This document shows, piece by piece, positions 6,486 to 7,030 of a DNA stretch of 7,030 bases. The notes under the pieces were generated by a model that did no database searches, was not told where the DNA came from, and saw only the letters and a list, made by a program, of their open reading frames with translations. Made by a program: the position numbers and the translations under genes. This stretch comes from JAPLHV01 sp964464245 (GTDB taxonomy: Bacteria > Caldisericota > JANLFM01), in contig CAYXFH010000173.1 in NCBI GenBank assembly GCA_964464245.1, positions 1-7,030 on the forward strand, given 5' to 3'. Position 1 is the stretch's first letter; each line of letters starts with the position of its first letter.

Positions 6486-6493
6486 AGAAAGGA
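6486..6493 (+). promoter_or_regulatory. Ribosome binding site of murI
   Basis: AGAAAGGA lies 9 bases before TTG at 6503. An in-frame stop (TAG 6485-6487) overlaps this site. No ATG, GTG or other TTG lies in frame between the stop and the conserved PIGVFDSG motif, so this site fixes the unusual TTG start. Confidence 0.7.
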
Positions 6494-6502
6494 ATCGAAG
6501 CA

Positions 6503-7030
6503 TTGAATGATCGCAATGCGCCGATAGGTGTATTTGATAGTGGTGTAGGCGGCCTCACCGTGGCACGGGAAATCTTCACCCTGCTGCCGCGAGAGAGCGT
6601 CCTCTATTTTGGCGACGACGGCCGTTTTCCATACGGCCCTCGCCCAGCCGAGGAGGTGCGGGTCTTTGCCGAACAGATCCTAGACCTGTTGCTCGATCGG
6701 GGGGTGAAAATGGTGGTTGTGGCCTGCAATACTGTTTCCGCCCTGGCTTTGCCCCAGCTTGCGCAACGCTCGCCGGTTCCGCTCCTGGGAGTTATTGAAG
6801 ATACCGCCCGATACGCGGCCGGACTTACTTGTAATCGCAAGATCGGGGTGCTGGCCACTCCTGGTACGGTGGGGAGCGGAGCGTACCCGCGAGCCTTTGC
6901 CGCAATCGACCCGGCCATCGAGGTTCTGGCGATCGCCTCCCAGCCGTTGGTGAACCTGGTGGAGAACGGCAACAGCGCCCATCCTGAAGTGAGAGCCTAC
7001 GCCGCAGAGACAGTGGCGCCTTTCCTTCGT
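6503..7030 (+). CDS. murI: Glutamate racemase, 3' truncated by window end
   Basis: MurI interconverts L- and D-glutamate in the cytoplasm and so supplies D-Glu for the peptidoglycan stem peptide. The first 176 residues are visible, of about 260-270 usual. The N-terminal catalytic half is clear: PIGVFDSGVGGLTVAREI with Asp12, FPYGP (substrate loop), and VVACNTVSALALP with catalytic Cys75. GVIEDTAR, IGVLATPGTVGSGAYPRAF and LVNLVENG follow. The second catalytic Cys and the His motif lie beyond the window. Translation starts at TTG (6503), the only in-frame start between the upstream stop and the first motif, with AGAAAGGA placed 9 bases before. One oddity is FGDDGRFPYGP where most family members have GDTAR before the PYGP loop. 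It follows the amidase by 86 bases in the same direction, with a large palindrome between them, so co-transcription is possible but may be attenuated. Confidence 0.95.
   Translation, partial: MNDRNAPIGVFDSGVGGLTVAREIFTLLPRESVLYFGDDGRFPYGPRPAEEVRVFAEQILDLLLDRGVKMVVVACNTVSALALPQLAQRSPVPLLGVIEDTARYAAGLTCNRKIGVLATPGTVGSGAYPRAFAAIDPAIEVLAIASQPLVNLVENGNSAHPEVRAYAAETVAPFLR

Noticed and set aside
1..7030. A novel multi-gene defence, toxin or biosynthetic system
   Set aside because: All five genes belong to well-known families (flavoprotein reductase, rubredoxin, S8 protease, Amidase_3, MurI), and no unrecognised gene sits between them.

Overview
The window comes from a bacterium of fairly high GC (by eye, high 50s percent; not counted) with peptidoglycan, and probably one living under low oxygen. 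Clues are an NADH:rubredoxin oxidoreductase next to rubredoxin, a secreted multi-domain N-acetylmuramoyl-L-alanine amidase followed by glutamate racemase, and a secreted bacillopeptidase F-type subtilase. TTG and GTG starts appear to be used. SH3 repeats plus AMIN plus a copper-amine-oxidase-N-like domain ahead of Amidase_3, with murI next, resemble deep Bacillota, and Chloroflexota or another monoderm-like lineage is possible. The phylum is an inference of low confidence.

Layout, all genes on the + strand. (1) 1-762: the 3' two thirds of a flavin-dependent NADH:rubredoxin oxidoreductase. (2) 779-940: rubredoxin, 16 bases downstream with a strong ribosome binding site, forming an electron-transfer operon. 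(3) 941-1241: non-coding. It opens with two back-to-back hairpins, the second having perfect 22-bp arms, and ends with a possible extended -10 promoter and the leader of the next gene. (4) 1242-3941: a secreted S8 protease with signal peptide, propeptide, full catalytic machinery, two KNH/Ser-Thr-rich-type beta domains and a duplicated 'GWN(M/L)I' tail. (5) 4065-6416: a secreted amidase with three SH3-like repeats, AMIN, stalk/copper-amine-oxidase-N-like, AMIN-like and Amidase_3 domains. (6) 6440-6481: a perfect 42-bp palindrome just before the murI ribosome binding site. (7) 6503-7030: the 5' part of murI from a TTG start, running off the window.

The first pair moves electrons from NADH to rubredoxin, in anaerobes usually for oxygen or peroxide detoxification. 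The amidase and MurI both concern peptidoglycan (cleavage of the stem peptide, and supply of D-glutamate). The protease is an exported degradative or processing enzyme with no evident link to either. I found no previously undescribed multi-gene system. The most unusual features are at the DNA level: an 18-bp sequence shared exactly, in different frames, between the 5' leader and the 3' end of the protease gene, where it joins a 15-bp tandem repeat, and two unusually perfect intergenic palindromes.
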